A DNA stretch of 64,000 nucleotides from an uncultured Aquimarina sp. (lineage in GTDB: Bacteria; Bacteroidota; Bacteroidia; Flavobacteriales; Flavobacteriaceae), in contig CANLRN010000010.1 in assembly GCA_947493495.1 (NCBI GenBank), positions 38,008 to 102,007 of the forward strand, written 5' to 3'. Numbering within the stretch: position 1 is the first letter of the stretch; every line of letters starts with the position of its first letter. Shown here one piece after another: positions 1-8,169 of the stretch. The position numbers and the translations under genes were made by a program. Below the pieces are notes generated by a model. The model did no database searches, was not told the DNA's origin, and worked only from the letters and a program-made list of their open reading frames with translations.

Positions 1-571
1 TTGTAATACTGCCACCACCAATGCTATAAAAATTTTAAGAGCGCAATTCGATGTCCCTTTTATAGGAATTGAACCAGCTATAAAACCAGCTGCGCTGAAT
101 ACCAAAACAAAAAAAGTAGGGGTACTAGCCACAAGAGGCACATTAAGTAGTGCTCTTTTTTCAGAAACTTCTGATCTATATACGCAAGGCATAGAGGTCA
201 TAGAAGTAATCGGCTCAGGACTTGTAGAGTTAATCGAGCAAGGAAAGATTCATTCTTTAGAGATGCTCGAATTACTTACTTCGTATATACAACCTCTAGT
301 AGAAAAAGATATTGACTATCTAGTATTGGGTTGTAGCCACTACCCATACTTAATCCCTATCCTAAAAAAGATATTGCCTGATAATGTCGTTATTATTGAT
401 TCTGGAGAAGCAGTAGCTCGCCAGACAAAAGCTATAGTAGCAGAAAATAATCTCTTAACACCAAGGCGTACTCAAGGTACTCATACTTTCTACACCAATC
501 ATAAGTTATCCATAGTACAGGATATTCTCAAAGAAAATTCGATCAATACATTAGAATATCTTAACTTTTAA
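1..571 (+). CDS. murI: Glutamate racemase, 5'-truncated by the window edge
   Basis: Cytoplasmic enzyme that interconverts L- and D-glutamate to supply D-Glu for peptidoglycan. The reading frame is open from base 2, so the N-terminal part lies outside the window. Both catalytic-cysteine motifs are visible: CNTAT right at the edge (codon at bases 2-4) and LGCSHYP further on (about base 330). The glycine-rich C-terminal half (GVLATRGT, IDSGEAVARQ) matches the family. The stop is TAA at 569-571. The gene ends before a repeat-bearing spacer and faces the convergent LytTR operon. The only uncertainty is the missing start. Confidence 0.93.
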   Translation, partial: CNTATTNAIKILRAQFDVPFIGIEPAIKPAALNTKTKKVGVLATRGTLSSALFSETSDLYTQGIEVIEVIGSGLVELIEQGKIHSLEMLELLTSYIQPLVEKDIDYLVLGCSHYPYLIPILKKILPDNVVIIDSGEAVARQTKAIVAENNLLTPRRTQGTHTFYTNHKLSIVQDILKENSINTLEYLNF

Positions 572-883
572 TACGAACTCATTTAAGGTTTTTTTGCTTG
601 AAGATGTCTATTATGATGAGCATTCTTATACGATTTACGGATGAGAATTTCGTAAAAATAATGGTAAGGATTTTTCGCTAGATTGATGAATCAAATTAAA
701 GAAATAGCCATAGCTATTGTTTCATTTTATGAAGAAAATATAGTAGAAAAAGAATGTCATTAGATGCGAAATTTTTATTCGTAAATCGTATTATACCAAT
801 TCTGATTTAAAAACACTCAAGTAAAACCCGCCTATTTTTTGTTTACACAGCTTATTGGACACTACCCTAAATCAGGACTGGTA
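572..883. other. Spacer between murI and the LytTR operon, with repeat elements
   Basis: No gene is seen here. The spacer holds three repeat signals. A 29-bp element at 628-656 recurs inverted at 29007-29035. The 12-mer atacgatttacg (628-639) has its perfect reverse complement at 780-791. An imperfect inverted pair built on taccaattctgattta lies at 793-808 and about 869-885, with two differences in 16 bases, and reaches the end of the response regulator gene. Because the flanking genes converge, this may be a transcription-end region filled by a decayed mobile repeat (inference). Confidence 0.6.
628..656 (+). repeat. 29-bp dispersed repeat, copy 1
   Basis: These 29 bases are the exact reverse complement of 29007-29035. 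The outer 12-mer (628-639) is the arm that forms a perfect hairpin in copy 2. Here the second arm is degraded: after cgtaaa the sequence becomes aataat instead of tcgtat. No coding potential is seen. The match is read directly from the sequence; the family identity is unknown. Confidence 0.85.
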
Positions 884-1618
884 TTATCTAAAATAATCCA
901 ATAACTGTCCTTTTTTACCAGCAGAAACACTCAGTTGTTTTCCCGAGCTTAGCTCTACACTTCCACCTTTACCTTTTTTATATCGAGTGATCTCATTAAC
1001 ATTGACCAGATAACTTTTATGTATCCGTACAAAACCTTTATCTTTTAAGGTATCTTCAAAATATTTTAAGGTTTTACTTACTAGTTTTTGCCCTTGATCC
1101 AAAAAAATCTTAGTATAATTATCATCTGCCTGACAATATAAAATCTTGTTGATCTCTAATACTTCGAAGCCGTCTTGTTGGGGTATTGTAATTTTACCAT
1201 CGGCTGCCATACTAATCTTAGGAATCAACACCTGATCTTGCAATTCTTTTTCACGTCTTTTTATATGACTTACGTGTTGAACAGCTTTGATAAGATTATC
1301 AATAGCTATTGGTTTTAGAAGATAATACGTAGCCTGAGCGTTTAATGCATCCACAGCATAGTGATCATAGGCTGTAACAAAAACGGTTTCAAAAGCTCTA
1401 TCTGGTAGTTGTTCTAATAAATCAAAGGCATTGCCATAAGGCATTTCTACATCTAGAAATAACAGATCTGGATGACCAGCCTCTAGAAGCGTTAATGTTT
1501 CTTGAACATTTGCTGCCTCTCCCAATACTTCTACAGTAGGGCAATATTTCTGTAAATAATTTTTTAGAATTGTACGGCTATTTACCTCATCATCGACCAC
1601 GATTGCTGTTAAATTCAC
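884..1618 (-). CDS. LytTR-family response regulator
   Basis: Cytoplasmic two-component regulator of 244 aa. The receiver domain (about 1-120) has the acidic pair D9-D10, phospho-acceptor D56 in LFLDVEMP, T82 and K102 in LLKP. A LytTR DNA-binding domain follows (about 140-243), with the characteristic segments ILYCQADDNYTKIFL and FVRIHKSYLVNV. The start is GTG (1616-1618), chosen because the receiver fold must begin just before D9. It lies 25 nt downstream of the histidine kinase gene, so the two form one operon and presumably one phosphorelay (inference). Targets cannot be told from the sequence. Confidence 0.93.
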   Translation of the reverse strand: MNLTAIVVDDEVNSRTILKNYLQKYCPTVEVLGEAANVQETLTLLEAGHPDLLFLDVEMPYGNAFDLLEQLPDRAFETVFVTAYDHYAVDALNAQATYYLLKPIAIDNLIKAVQHVSHIKRREKELQDQVLIPKISMAADGKITIPQQDGFEVLEINKILYCQADDNYTKIFLDQGQKLVSKTLKYFEDTLKDKGFVRIHKSYLVNVNEITRYKKGKGGSVELSSGKQLSVSAGKKGQLLDYFR

Positions 1619-1643
1619 TAGTTTATGTTTTTGGTTATTAAAT

Positions 1644-3887
1644 TCATTTTAAACCATACTTAGGCATCTTTTTTAGTATCAATTGTACTCGAGTCCCTCC
1701 TTGTTGTGTAAGATCAGTAATAAAAACATCTACCTCATCTTTATACATCTTATTTAAGATATTGATTCTCTTTTTGATATTACTCATCCCCTGCGATTTT
1801 TGCTTTTTTTGATTGAGTGTTTTTAAGGTTTCTGACTTATCTCTACCTATTCCATTATCAGAAATCACTATTTCTATAGTATCCGTATCTTTTTTTATGA
1901 AATTGATTGTCAGCAATCCCTTATCTTCTTTATACCTAAGCCCATGCCAAACCGCATTCTCTACATAGGGTTGAAGTAACATAGGCGGGATCATATATGC
2001 TTTACTATCAATCTTAGGATCTACCTCAATGACATACTCAAACTTATCCTGAAACCTAAAATGTTCTAATTGCACATACAATTCTAACAATTCGATTTCT
2101 TTTTCTAAGGGTATAAAATCTTCTTCACTGTTTTCTAAAACTGATCTCATTAACAATGAAAAATCTGTTAAGTATTTATTAGCAGCTCTCTCATCACTAG
2201 TAGCAATAAAGGTATTTACCGAGTTTAGTGCATTAAAAATAAAATGAGGATTCATCTGTGATCGTAATGATTTTAAGGCCAATAAATTATTAGCATATTG
2301 TTGCTGCCTCATATTACGATACATCAGGTAGCCTGCTAGTAATAATAAAATAGTAAGCCCTATTAATGAATATATGATGATTCGCTGCTTTACACTCTGT
2401 TGATTTGTTAGCTCTTGTGAAGCTAAAGCCAGTTTATATCTACTTTCGTTTAATTCTCGATCTTTTTCTAGAGTAGTAATCCTATTTGCCCGACTAATGA
2501 GTTCTTTTCTAAACCGTTCTGCCTGTGATATTTCTTGATCTTTTTGTAGATGCAGTTTATCGACAATAGCTCCGTATTCTTCAAAAGCATCAGAGGCTTT
2601 TTTTAATTCTCCTTTTTCGCGATATACTTCTCCAAGCTTACGCGTAGCATCTTTCTGTACCACTAGGTCATTAACCGATGCTGCTTTTTTAATACTCTCT
2701 TTTAGGTATGGTAATGCTTCATCATAGGCTTCTTGTGCAACAAAAGCATTAGCTATTTTATAATTCTGCACCTGTGATGTAATAGCTCTATCATCTCTAG
2801 AATCGACTTTACTAGCAATACTATCGCTTTTTAATGGCATTGGTGCCGCAGCCGCAGCGGTTTCTTCTATTATTTCTATATCTTCTAATGCTTCTTTTCT
2901 TAATTGTATCTCCTTATCAAAGCTCCTATTCGTATTATAAAAATCAGCTGCTTTTGCTCTCTGCTTAGCAGATGTTCTTTTGTTTTTTCGTCCTGCTAAC
3001 TGAACAGAGTTGTCGATATAATCTTCTGCTTCATTTAGATTTCCCTGAACTTGTAATACATCTGCTAGTTTTGAGTTTAATGTAATAACTATTTTATCTA
3101 GTCTTTTTTTTTGTGCTAATGACAATGCCCTATTATAATATGTTACCGCATTATTTTCATCGCTTAACCCTTTGTGGGCATCCCCTATTCCTTCATCTAC
3201 TTTTATTCTTTGAGCAGTACTCAATCTCTTAGGGTATAATTCATTAAATGTAACCAAAGCATTGTTATAATTAGAATTCGCTAACTGCGCATATCCTAAT
3301 TTAATTTTTACATCTTTAGAAAAGGAATTGTTTAGGCTGTTTTGGTAATTTTCTTCTGCAAAATCTGCTTGTTTCCAATAGTCATATATATCACCCAGAG
3401 TTTCATATAGTTCAGCTTTTTTCTTAGCCGCTGATCGATCATCTTCTCGTATAGTTTCGAGAGCTTTACGCACATAATCAATACTTTTTGCAGCATCTTT
3501 TTTTAGATTTTTTTTTGCAGCATCAAAACTTTGACTATAGGTGATCTCACTGTTTTTTTTGCTTAAAGGTGTTACTTCAAATTCTTCGGGATTTTCCTTG
3601 ACTAAAACATCTATTTTTTGTGTATCTTTTATTGTGTAAGTAATGGTTCTAAAACTATCATGAGTAATCATTAATTCATCGCCAATAACAGCTTCGATAG
3701 TAAAATCCCCAAAAGCATTAGTAGTGACCCATCTTTTGCCGAGTATTTTAATCTCTGCTCCTTCAATCGGTTTTCTTGTTTTTTCTTCTTTTACAGAACC
3801 TTTAATATTGATAAGCTGTTTTTGCTGAGTATATCCCAATAAAGGAATCACCCAACATAGCATCAATATTAAACCTCCTGTTCTCAT
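1644..3887 (-). CDS. LytS-type sensor histidine kinase with TPR sensor region
   Basis: A 747-aa sensor kinase. A signal peptide (about 1-20) is followed by a carboxypeptidase-regulatory-like beta domain (about 25-95: IKGSVKEEKTRKPIEGAEI, then a TTNAFGDFTI turn), then a long TPR array (about 130-460). One membrane helix lies near 500-522, followed by a His_kinase domain with H548 in NPHFIFNALNS and a HATPase domain (N-box VENAVWHGL, then SDNGIGRD). The sensor part should face the periplasm, with the kinase inside. The partner regulator lies 25 nt downstream. This arrangement is common in Bacteroidota; the stimulus is unknown. A Bacteroidota promoter precedes it at 4006-4035. Confidence 0.92.
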   Translation of the reverse strand: MRTGGLILMLCWVIPLLGYTQQKQLINIKGSVKEEKTRKPIEGAEIKILGKRWVTTNAFGDFTIEAVIGDELMITHDSFRTITYTIKDTQKIDVLVKENPEEFEVTPLSKKNSEITYSQSFDAAKKNLKKDAAKSIDYVRKALETIREDDRSAAKKKAELYETLGDIYDYWKQADFAEENYQNSLNNSFSKDVKIKLGYAQLANSNYNNALVTFNELYPKRLSTAQRIKVDEGIGDAHKGLSDENNAVTYYNRALSLAQKKRLDKIVITLNSKLADVLQVQGNLNEAEDYIDNSVQLAGRKNKRTSAKQRAKAADFYNTNRSFDKEIQLRKEALEDIEIIEETAAAAAPMPLKSDSIASKVDSRDDRAITSQVQNYKIANAFVAQEAYDEALPYLKESIKKAASVNDLVVQKDATRKLGEVYREKGELKKASDAFEEYGAIVDKLHLQKDQEISQAERFRKELISRANRITTLEKDRELNESRYKLALASQELTNQQSVKQRIIIYSLIGLTILLLLAGYLMYRNMRQQQYANNLLALKSLRSQMNPHFIFNALNSVNTFIATSDERAANKYLTDFSLLMRSVLENSEEDFIPLEKEIELLELYVQLEHFRFQDKFEYVIEVDPKIDSKAYMIPPMLLQPYVENAVWHGLRYKEDKGLLTINFIKKDTDTIEIVISDNGIGRDKSETLKTLNQKKQKSQGMSNIKKRINILNKMYKDEVDVFITDLTQQGGTRVQLILKKMPKYGLK

Positions 3888-4005
3888 CTTATTTATCTTT
3901 TAGTATGATAAACTTAACCCATTTATACGGGATATTAAAATCACTATTTTTTTCATGTACACATCTAGTCGTATTTTTTATAGCATTAAAAAGATTTCCC
4001 TAACT

Positions 4006-4035
4006 CAAAAGTAGCATACACGCACTTATAATCAA
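4006..4035 (-). promoter_or_regulatory. Bacteroidota-type promoter of the kinase/regulator operon
   Basis: On the minus strand, TTG (complement of 4033-4035), 19 nt, then TACTTTTG (complement of 4006-4013) fits the TTG / TAnnTTTG consensus of Bacteroidota sigma-70. The transcript would start near 3999, leaving a leader of about 110 nt before the ATG at 3887. The call rests on sequence match only. Confidence 0.55.
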
Positions 4036-4108
4036 TCAACACTCATTATAGGTTTCTATCTAAAAATGTTGGTCTTAGTTTTAGTTAAAATTCAAAAAAA
4101 ATAAAATT

Positions 4109-5284
4109 ATGAAGACTTTAAACTTTTGGTCAATATTATGTGTTGCACTTATCACGATTTCATGTACAGCAAAAAATAGTAGAACTACCGAATGGGCACT
4201 ACAAACAGATAAAACACACAAGATTTATACTTCTAAGAATGATACGGGTACTAAAAATATTCAAGTGGCTTTATTGTTGGATACTAGCAATAGTATGGAT
4301 GGCCTAATTGAGCAAGCTAAAGCCCAATTATGGGAAATTGTAAATGAACTATCATATGCCAAATGTGGTCATCAAACTATAAAACTACAGATAGCGTTAT
4401 ATGAATACGGTAATGATAGATTACCATCCCAAGAAGGACATATAAGGCAAGTCCTATCTTTCTCTGAGGATCTTGATAAAATTTCTAAAGAATTATTTGC
4501 TCTTACCACCAATGGAGGAAATGAATATTGTGGAAAAGTAATCAACACTTCTTTACATCAATTAGACTGGAAAAAGAGTAACGATGATCTAAAATTGGTT
4601 TTTATTGCAGGAAATGAACCTTTTACACAAGGTCCCGTGCATTATAAAGATGCTGCATTGCAAGCAAAAGAAAAAGGCATTACCATTAATACTATCTTTT
4701 GCGGGAACTACAGACAAGGTATAGATACGCATTGGAAAGATGGTGCTGCATTGACCTATGGAGAATACAGCGCGATAGACCATAATAGAGAAACAATACA
4801 TATTGCTACTCCCTATGATGACATCATATTACAGTTAAATCAAAAGCTAAATAACACATATATCTATTATGGTAATGAAGGTTCTAAAAGATTAAGTATG
4901 CAAGCAAAACAAGATAGCAATGCCAAATCATACAGTCCTGCAAATGCAGTAAGTCGAACTATTAGTAAAAGCTCTGGGTTTTACAAAAACAAAAGCTGGG
5001 ATCTAGTTGATGCTGTTGAAGACACTACCTTTGAATTAGAAGAGGTTGTAGAAGAACAACTCCCTACTGAGCTTAAAAATAAATCCAAAAAAGAAATCAA
5101 ACAACATGTAGCTAAAAAAAGTGCTGAACGAAAAAAAATACAACACCAAATACAAGAAATCAATAAAAAGCGTACAGCTTATATTAAAAATAATAGTACA
5201 AAAGATGACACCAGTCTAGAAGCGGCTTTATTAAAAGCTATTAAAAAACAAGGAGAAAAAAAGGCGTTCAATTGGGAAAATTGA
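4109..5284 (+). CDS. VWA-domain lipoprotein
   Basis: A 391-aa lipoprotein with lipobox ITISC (Cys19). A von Willebrand A domain (about 50-240) begins with the strand VALLLDTSNSMDG. This carries the DxSxS metal-site motif at D58, S60 and S62, so a metal-dependent protein-binding role is likely. The C-terminal third is Lys/Glu-rich and probably a coiled coil (about 310-375). The start is ATG after an A-rich leader. It is divergent from the histidine kinase operon and ends before a strong hairpin shared with the PorP gene. The ligand is unknown. Close VWA families (for example the BatA/B type) differ in having membrane helices, which this protein lacks. Confidence 0.85.
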   Translation: MKTLNFWSILCVALITISCTAKNSRTTEWALQTDKTHKIYTSKNDTGTKNIQVALLLDTSNSMDGLIEQAKAQLWEIVNELSYAKCGHQTIKLQIALYEYGNDRLPSQEGHIRQVLSFSEDLDKISKELFALTTNGGNEYCGKVINTSLHQLDWKKSNDDLKLVFIAGNEPFTQGPVHYKDAALQAKEKGITINTIFCGNYRQGIDTHWKDGAALTYGEYSAIDHNRETIHIATPYDDIILQLNQKLNNTYIYYGNEGSKRLSMQAKQDSNAKSYSPANAVSRTISKSSGFYKNKSWDLVDAVEDTTFELEEVVEEQLPTELKNKSKKEIKQHVAKKSAERKKIQHQIQEINKKRTAYIKNNSTKDDTSLEAALLKAIKKQGEKKAFNWEN

Positions 5285-5304
5285 TAGATCGTAGTAAAAC
5301 ATAA

Positions 5305-5342
5305 TGGTTCATAAAGTAATTATAGTACTACTTTATGAACCA
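5305..5342. terminator. Bidirectional terminator hairpin
   Basis: A perfect 14-bp stem (5305-5318 with 5329-5342) around a 10-nt loop lies between the converging VWA and PorP genes. It can serve both strands. The stem is AT-rich with GG/CC closing pairs. Confidence 0.8.
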
Positions 5343-5356
5343 ATTAATGTATATTA

Positions 5357-6388
5357 TTAATAATTTACAGCAGGACAATTACATTTCCAGCGTTCTTTTC
5401 GCTTACCAAAATCATAGCCTAATGTTAATTGATGAAAACCACCATTGGTTAGCACTACAGAATTAGATTGATAGCTGTATGTATATCCAACCATCCAATG
5501 CTTATAATTAAATCCCATAAAAGGGGTGATATATTGTAATTTTTGACTTTCGATCTCTACCCCTGTCTGAGAAAACTCTGCCCCATCTAGATTTCTACGA
5601 TAAGACAATCCTCCCCACAGCGTAAAAATTTCGTTAAATCTTTTATATACTTTTAGGTTAACATCTATTGCACTTTCTTTTGTTTGATCTGTCGCCTGAT
5701 ATAAAATTGAAGGTTCTAATAACCAAGATTGATCAGCTATCCCAAATGTTCTCCCAAAAGAAAAAATATACCTACGCTGATTATTAGAGTCCCTGATACT
5801 AATATTGGGATCACTCGTATTATCAAAAGTATCTCTTACAGATGGCAATAGGTTCTTTACTGTAAAATGTGCAAACCAATCTAGGTAATTATAAGAAGCA
5901 CCTACATCGACATTAAAATAACTATCTTTTTGTGTTCTATCTAAAATAACAGGATCTGGATCTGCAGGATCATCTAATCCATCTAAGTTTACATTAGATT
6001 GAATAAATGCACCACTCATCCCAAAAGATAATAAATTAAGATCTGTTCGATCTCTAGAGAATAATAAGTGATACGCAAATGTAAGATACACACCTGTTTG
6101 CTCAAAACGACCATTTTCATCCTGATACACGATACCTCCTAATCCTATTTTATCACCTGCTCTAAAATTAAAATTAGCAGATTGTGTATTAGGAGCATTA
6201 TCTATATCAAACCATTGCTTTCTCGCTGTAAGTCTGATTTTATTAGCATTAGCTGCACCAGCCATAGAAGGATGTATAAGATATAAATTATCTGATAGGT
6301 AGTCTGCGTATACTGGTATTCCTTCCTGAGAAAAAATAAATGATGAACTTAATAAAACAAATAATAAATAATATTTATTCAAATTCAT
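5357..6388 (-). CDS. PorP/SprF family outer-membrane protein (type IX secretion)
   Basis: A 343-aa protein with a signal peptide ending near FIFSQ. The N-terminal block with YLIHPSMAGAANANKIRLTARKQW is the PorP/SprF signature. The body is a series of alternating beta strands with GLGG/GVYLTFAYHL segments, as expected for a PorP/SprF barrel. Known members associate with the type IX machinery and anchor or export specific large adhesins. Here no adhesin gene sits beside it, so its client must be elsewhere. The C-terminus has a Cys-x-Cys (KCNCPAVNY). sprA in the same window shows the secretion system is present. Confidence 0.9.
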   Translation of the reverse strand: MNLNKYYLLFVLLSSSFIFSQEGIPVYADYLSDNLYLIHPSMAGAANANKIRLTARKQWFDIDNAPNTQSANFNFRAGDKIGLGGIVYQDENGRFEQTGVYLTFAYHLLFSRDRTDLNLLSFGMSGAFIQSNVNLDGLDDPADPDPVILDRTQKDSYFNVDVGASYNYLDWFAHFTVKNLLPSVRDTFDNTSDPNISIRDSNNQRRYIFSFGRTFGIADQSWLLEPSILYQATDQTKESAIDVNLKVYKRFNEIFTLWGGLSYRRNLDGAEFSQTGVEIESQKLQYITPFMGFNYKHWMVGYTYSYQSNSVVLTNGGFHQLTLGYDFGKRKERWKCNCPAVNY

Positions 6389-6627
6389 TGTAGGTTTTTA
6401 AGTTAAAAATAAGGAATTAGGGCAATTATTTTTAATATAAACTCTCAAAAGCGTATACATATTGTATTACAAATATTTCTTTAAAAAAACTAAAATATCG
6501 TATTTTATCTGTTCAAATATATAAATTTTTATGATAATTTGACTTTTATCCTATAATTAAAATATCTTTAGTAAGATTAAACTTACATTTTTTAGCATTC
6601 CTTTTTAGTAAATTTGTTAAAAAATTG

Positions 6628-7536
6628 ATGATGGAAAAGAGTTTTGAGATTAGAATAGAAGCAACATCAAACCCAAGTATTATAAAGTTTGAAACCGATT
6701 TCTTTCTTACGCAACATACTAGCTATGAATTCGAGAATATAGATCAGGCAAAAAATTCTCCTCTGGCACAACAATTATTTTATTTACCATTTGTAAAAAG
6801 AGTATTTATTGCACAAAATTTTATTGCCATCGATAAATATGACATTGTGGATTGGAAAGATGTACAAGATGAAGTAGCACAACAAATCAAAGAATACCTC
6901 TCCGATGAACAACCTGTGATTATCGAGACTGATACGGCAAAGAAAGTAGCAATTACTATTTATGCAGAAAGCACTCCAAATCCTGCTGTGTTAAAATTTG
7001 TAGCCAATAAAAAACTGGTAACATCAATCCAAGAATTCAAAAACATTGATGATACCAAAGAAGCTCCACTAGCCGAACAATTATTTCATTTTCCATTTGT
7101 AAAAGAAGTTTTTATTGATGAAAATTATATCTCAATCACTAAGTTCGACATGGCTGATTGGAATGATATTACGCAAGAATTGAGAGAATTTCTAAGAACA
7201 TACTTGGAACAAGGAAAAGAGGTGCTATCTGCTCACGCTACTACATCGAATAGTGTAACATCAAAACAAACTACAACTGATTTCGAAAAATTAGATGATA
7301 CCTCAAAAGATATAGTAAATATTATAGAAGAGTATATTAAACCTGCTGTAGCTAGTGATGGTGGCAACATTATGTTTGATTCTTATGATCCAGAAACCAA
7401 AGGAGTAAAAGTAATATTACAAGGTGCTTGTAGTGGATGTCCTTCATCTACTTTTACGCTAAAAAACGGCATCGAAAATATGCTTAAAGAAATGCTCACA
7501 GGTAAAATAGAATATGTAGAAGCAATTAATGGATAG
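6628..7536 (+). CDS. Nfu/NifU-type Fe-S scaffold with doubled N-terminal domain
   Basis: A 302-aa cytoplasmic protein with two tandem Nfu N-terminal domains (about 5-85 and 105-190). Both share the pattern STPNP/TSNPS...KF...LAQQLF.LPFVK.VFI..N.I.I.K.D. A NifU C-terminal domain (about 215-300) carries the Fe-S-binding CSGC (Cys near 268 and 271). Nfu proteins pass Fe-S clusters to target enzymes. The frame also opens at a TTG at 6625, but ATG at 6628 (or 6631) is the better start. It is divergent from the PorP gene and followed by dodecin. Doubling of the N-domain is the notable feature. Confidence 0.92.
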   Translation: MMEKSFEIRIEATSNPSIIKFETDFFLTQHTSYEFENIDQAKNSPLAQQLFYLPFVKRVFIAQNFIAIDKYDIVDWKDVQDEVAQQIKEYLSDEQPVIIETDTAKKVAITIYAESTPNPAVLKFVANKKLVTSIQEFKNIDDTKEAPLAEQLFHFPFVKEVFIDENYISITKFDMADWNDITQELREFLRTYLEQGKEVLSAHATTSNSVTSKQTTTDFEKLDDTSKDIVNIIEEYIKPAVASDGGNIMFDSYDPETKGVKVILQGACSGCPSSTFTLKNGIENMLKEMLTGKIEYVEAING

Positions 7537-7662
7537 TTTTACCCATTCAAACGATTACTTTATAAAATAATTAGCAAAATTATAATCAATATTTCAGAAA
7601 AAGTAAAGTATCTCGTATCTTAGATTTTCATAAAATTAAATATTAACCATAAAATTAGTAAA

Positions 7663-7863
7663 ATGGCAATTATCAAAGTTATTGAAATACTAGCGAACTC
7701 TGAAAAAAGTTGGGAAGACGCTACCAAAAAAGCAGTTAAACAAGCTGGAAAAACTGTAAAAAACATCAAATCTGCATGGGTTGCTGATCAGAGTGTCGCT
7801 GTAAAAGATAATGAAGTGACAGAATTTAGAGTAAATCTTAAAATATCTTTTGAGATCAAATAA
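7663..7863 (+). CDS. Dodecin, flavin-storage protein
   Basis: A 66-aa protein matching the dodecin family end to end: KVIEILANSEKSWEDATKKAV, the helix VKQAGKTVKNIKS, then AWVADQSVAV and the final strand EFRVNLKISFEI. Dodecins form hollow dodecamers that bind riboflavin/FMN in pairs; the Trp of SAWV is the position that stacks on the flavin. It is monocistronic, with its own terminator 24 nt downstream. Confidence 0.94.
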   Translation: MAIIKVIEILANSEKSWEDATKKAVKQAGKTVKNIKSAWVADQSVAVKDNEVTEFRVNLKISFEIK

Positions 7864-7886
7864 TTAATAAATATATAATTATTTAT

Positions 7887-7916
7887 AAAAAGCATCCTGT
7901 ACTCGGGATGCTTTTT
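7887..7916 (+). terminator. Rho-independent terminator of the dodecin gene
   Basis: An 11-bp stem aaaaagcatcc / ggatgcttttt with an 8-nt loop, ending in a T-run, 24 nt after the dodecin stop. Confidence 0.9.
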
Positions 7917-8169
7917 ATATTTTTAACCCGTTTTACATTAGGACCTCGCTAAGAGGCTTTCAAATGCAATAAACACTGATGTTTTCTTAATTTTAGTGTA
8001 GCACCGATACGCCTGTCTGTATTATCAGATAGAGTTGCATTAAAAAACATAGTGAAACGGTAGTGTTTGCAGCAGTTGAAAGATGGAATATCTACCTGGT
8101 TCGTTAGACAAGGGTTTCCCTAAGGTACAAAACGAATTTAACTCAGTATAAGACATCAAAATAAGCTAA
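7917..8169. other. Spacer upstream of the DUF255 gene
   Basis: About 250 bases with no open frame of note and no clear RNA structure. Together with the terminator it makes the whole gap just over 300 bases. It presumably holds the promoter of the following gene, but I see no convincing TTG/TAnnTTTG pair. Confidence 0.5.

Noticed and set aside
6609..6616. TAAATTTG as a -7 box upstream of the Nfu gene
   Set aside because: It would put the transcript start about 5 nt before the ATG, and no TTG lies at the proper distance.
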